Assembly (NCBI GenBank): GCA_035255045.1
Contig: DATFAA010000164.1
Coordinates: forward strand, 1-64,000
DNA length: 64,000 nucleotides
Direction of reading: 5' to 3'
Source of the DNA: JAGTRP01 sp035255045
GTDB lineage: Bacteria > Pseudomonadota > Gammaproteobacteria > Burkholderiales > Rhodocyclaceae
Shown here: positions 62,535 through 64,000 of the stretch, piece by piece
How positions within the stretch are numbered: position 1 is the stretch's first letter
Layout of the letters: each line of letters starts with the position of its first letter
Position numbers and translations under genes: made by a program
Notes under the pieces: model-generated
What the model was told of the DNA's origin: nothing
The model's input: the letters and a program-made list of their open reading frames with translations, nothing else
Database searches by the model: none

Positions 62535-64000
62535 GGATATTCCTTCCGGCAAAAACGGCGCGCTGGATGAGCGGCGAAATACGGTAGCGGTCCTCGCCAT
62601 AGCTGGCGCCCAGGTTGGCGAGAACGTCCCGGACGGCGGCGACACCGACCCGGTCGGCCCAGGCCAGGGGGCCCTGGGGATAGTTGACCCCCAGGCGCAT
62701 GGCCGAATCGGCCCCGGCGGCGGAGCAGACGCCTTGGTTCACCGCGTCGGCCGCCTCGTTGGCCAGCATGGCGACGGTGCGCATGACGGCCAGCCCGGGC
62801 ACGTCCCCCAGGCGGGAGACGGCGAAACCGGCGGATTGGAGGAGGGCGATGGCGGCCGCGGCGGCGGCCGGGTCGCACTGGTCGGCGACGGCCACGGCGA
62901 TGCGGCCGGCCTTGGCGTAGTCGAGGGCGAGGTCCACCAGCACGGTGTTGGCGACGCCGCTCTCGGCGGCCCGCCGGGTGGCGGTGCGGCCGTCGGTGAC
63001 GTAGAGCACGGCGCGGCCGATGCGGGCGACGCAGCCGCCCTCGTCCGGGACGCGGCTGAAGGACAGGCCGGTGTTCTCCAGGCGGTCGGCCAGGGCTTCG
63101 GCCAAGGCCGACTCGCCGCACAGGGTGATCTTGCCGGCCGGCACCTGGGGCGCCTCGGTGCGGGGCTCGGGGCGGACGGCGCCTTCCCGGTAGTCGTAGA
63201 AGCCGCGGCCCGTCTTCTTGCCGTAGAAGCCCGCATCCACCAGCTCCTGCTGGATGAGGGAGGGCAGGAAGCGCTGGTCGTTGTAGAAGGCCCGCCACAC
63301 CGAGTTGGTGACGGCGAAGTTGACGTCGTGGCCGATCATGTCCATGAGCTCGAAGGGGCCCATGCGGAAGCCGCCGGCCTCGCGCATGACGGCGTCGATG
63401 GTGGCGTAGTCGGCGGCGCCCTCCTGGGCCAGGCGCAGGGCCTCGGCGTAGTAGGGGCGGGCGACCCGGTTTACGATGAAGCCCGGGGTGGACTTGGCGT
63501 GCACCGGGGTCTTGCCCCAGGCCGCCGCGGTGGCGAACAGGGTGTCGGCCACGGCCCCGTCGGTGGCGAGGCCGGAGACGATCTCCACCAGGGCCATGAG
63601 GGGCGCCGGGTTGAAGAAATGCAGGCCGGCCAGGCGCTCGGGGCGGCGCAGGGCCGAGCCGATGGCGGTGACGGAGATGGACGAGGTGTTGGTGCCGAAG
63701 ATGCAGTCGCCGGCGACGATGGCTTCCAGGTCGGCGTAGAGCTTCTGCTTGGCGCCCAGGTCCTCGACGATGGCTTCGACCACCAGGGCGCAGTCGGCCA
63801 GTTCACCGAGTTCGGCCACCGGCAGCAGCCGGGCGCCGGCCGCCTGGGCGGCCTCGGCGGTCATGCGGCCCTTTTCGGCCAGCTTGGCGAACTGGGTGCG
63901 GATGCCGTCCACCGCCTTGGCGGCGGCGCCGGGGCGGTTGTCCAGGAGCTTGACCGGATGGCCGGCGGCAGCCGCCACCTGGGCGATGCCGGCGCCCATG
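62527..64000 (-). CDS. paaH: PaaH-type 3-hydroxyacyl-CoA dehydrogenase (5' end beyond window)
   Basis: At least 490 residues; the N terminus, roughly the first 10-15 residues with the start of the GxGxMG NAD loop, lies past the right edge (the visible part begins inside MGAGIAQVAAAAG). The catalytic His is in AGLHFFNPAPLM and the Glu pair in VVEAIVEDL. Two C-terminal helical dehydrogenase domains follow (GFIVNRVARPYYAEAL, ANEAADAVNQGVCSAAGAD), giving the long form used in phenylacetate degradation. It oxidises 3-hydroxyadipyl-CoA with NAD. Upstream paa genes (oxygenase paaABCDE, paaZ) would be outside the window. Confidence 0.94.
   Translation of the reverse strand, partial: MGAGIAQVAAAAGHPVKLLDNRPGAAAKAVDGIRTQFAKLAEKGRMTAEAAQAAGARLLPVAELGELADCALVVEAIVEDLGAKQKLYADLEAIVAGDCIFGTNTSSISVTAIGSALRRPERLAGLHFFNPAPLMALVEIVSGLATDGAVADTLFATAAAWGKTPVHAKSTPGFIVNRVARPYYAEALRLAQEGAADYATIDAVMREAGGFRMGPFELMDMIGHDVNFAVTNSVWRAFYNDQRFLPSLIQQELVDAGFYGKKTGRGFYDYREGAVRPEPRTEAPQVPAGKITLCGESALAEALADRLENTGLSFSRVPDEGGCVARIGRAVLYVTDGRTATRRAAESGVANTVLVDLALDYAKAGRIAVAVADQCDPAAAAAAIALLQSAGFAVSRLGDVPGLAVMRTVAMLANEAADAVNQGVCSAAGADSAMRLGVNYPQGPLAWADRVGVAAVRDVLANLGASYGEDRYRISPLIQRAVFAGRNIHE

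Overview
The window is GC-rich, densely coded chromosomal DNA. Its content points to a metabolically versatile betaproteobacterium, most likely a Rhodocyclaceae member of the Azospira/Dechloromonas type: an aerobic phenylacetyl-CoA pathway with PaaX and PaaY, a SorAB-like sulfite dehydrogenase, many orphan sensory proteins, and a formate/nitrite transporter beside a PP2C-kinase fusion. The taxonomic placement is inferred from gene content only. I see no rRNA, tRNA, CRISPR array, transposase or integrase.

Layout. 0-6 kb: an AcoR-type sigma-54 activator, an unknown protein, a SenA/EgtB-type sulfoxide or selenoxide synthase overlapping tail-to-tail with a methyltransferase, and a diguanylate cyclase. 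6-12.6 kb: a chemotaxis-derived signalling cluster made of a CheB-CheR-PAS fusion, a PAS protein with a decayed histidine kinase core, a stand-alone CheB with a zinc-ribbon-like tail, and an intact PAS histidine kinase paralogous to the decayed one. 12.7-25.7 kb: envelope and housekeeping genes (MliC-like lipoprotein, FUSC permease, Cds6-like NTF2 protein), a hybrid sensor kinase divergent from sorAB, a luciferase-like monooxygenase followed by a possible small RNA, a class A PBP, a Bax-inhibitor-1 protein with a clear terminator, and small secreted proteins. 25.7-32.5 kb: oxidoreductases and stress-type proteins. 32.7-38.7 kb: paaX, paaY, an IclR regulator, a Pat-type protein acetyltransferase and a DUF2058 protein. 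39-41.7 kb: the FNT transporter and phosphatase-kinase fusion.

41.7-54.9 kb is accessory. Spacers are longer and visibly less GC-rich. A recurrent GACCGCT(A/T)A motif is scattered through them. The genes are a rifampin-phosphotransferase-like enzyme with its TetR regulator, a glycine-rich stress-type protein, an MsbA-like ABC exporter, a cupin gene that looks like a lone integron cassette, a 1682-residue two-partner-secretion exoprotein without its transporter, and a wrecked TacAT toxin-antitoxin module.

54.9-64 kb is the leftward paa operon: paaH (cut by the window edge), paaI, paaK, a 3-oxoadipyl-CoA thiolase, a Liv-type binding protein, paaF, a second crotonase, and finally a chemoreceptor whose presumed sensor domain is C-terminal and cytoplasmic. 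An intrinsic-terminator-like hairpin sits between the binding protein and paaF and abuts the paaF ribosome binding site. The most noteworthy observations are the operon-linked chemoreceptor, the internal terminator/attenuator, the pseudo-kinase paralog pair and the possible orphan selenoneine synthase.
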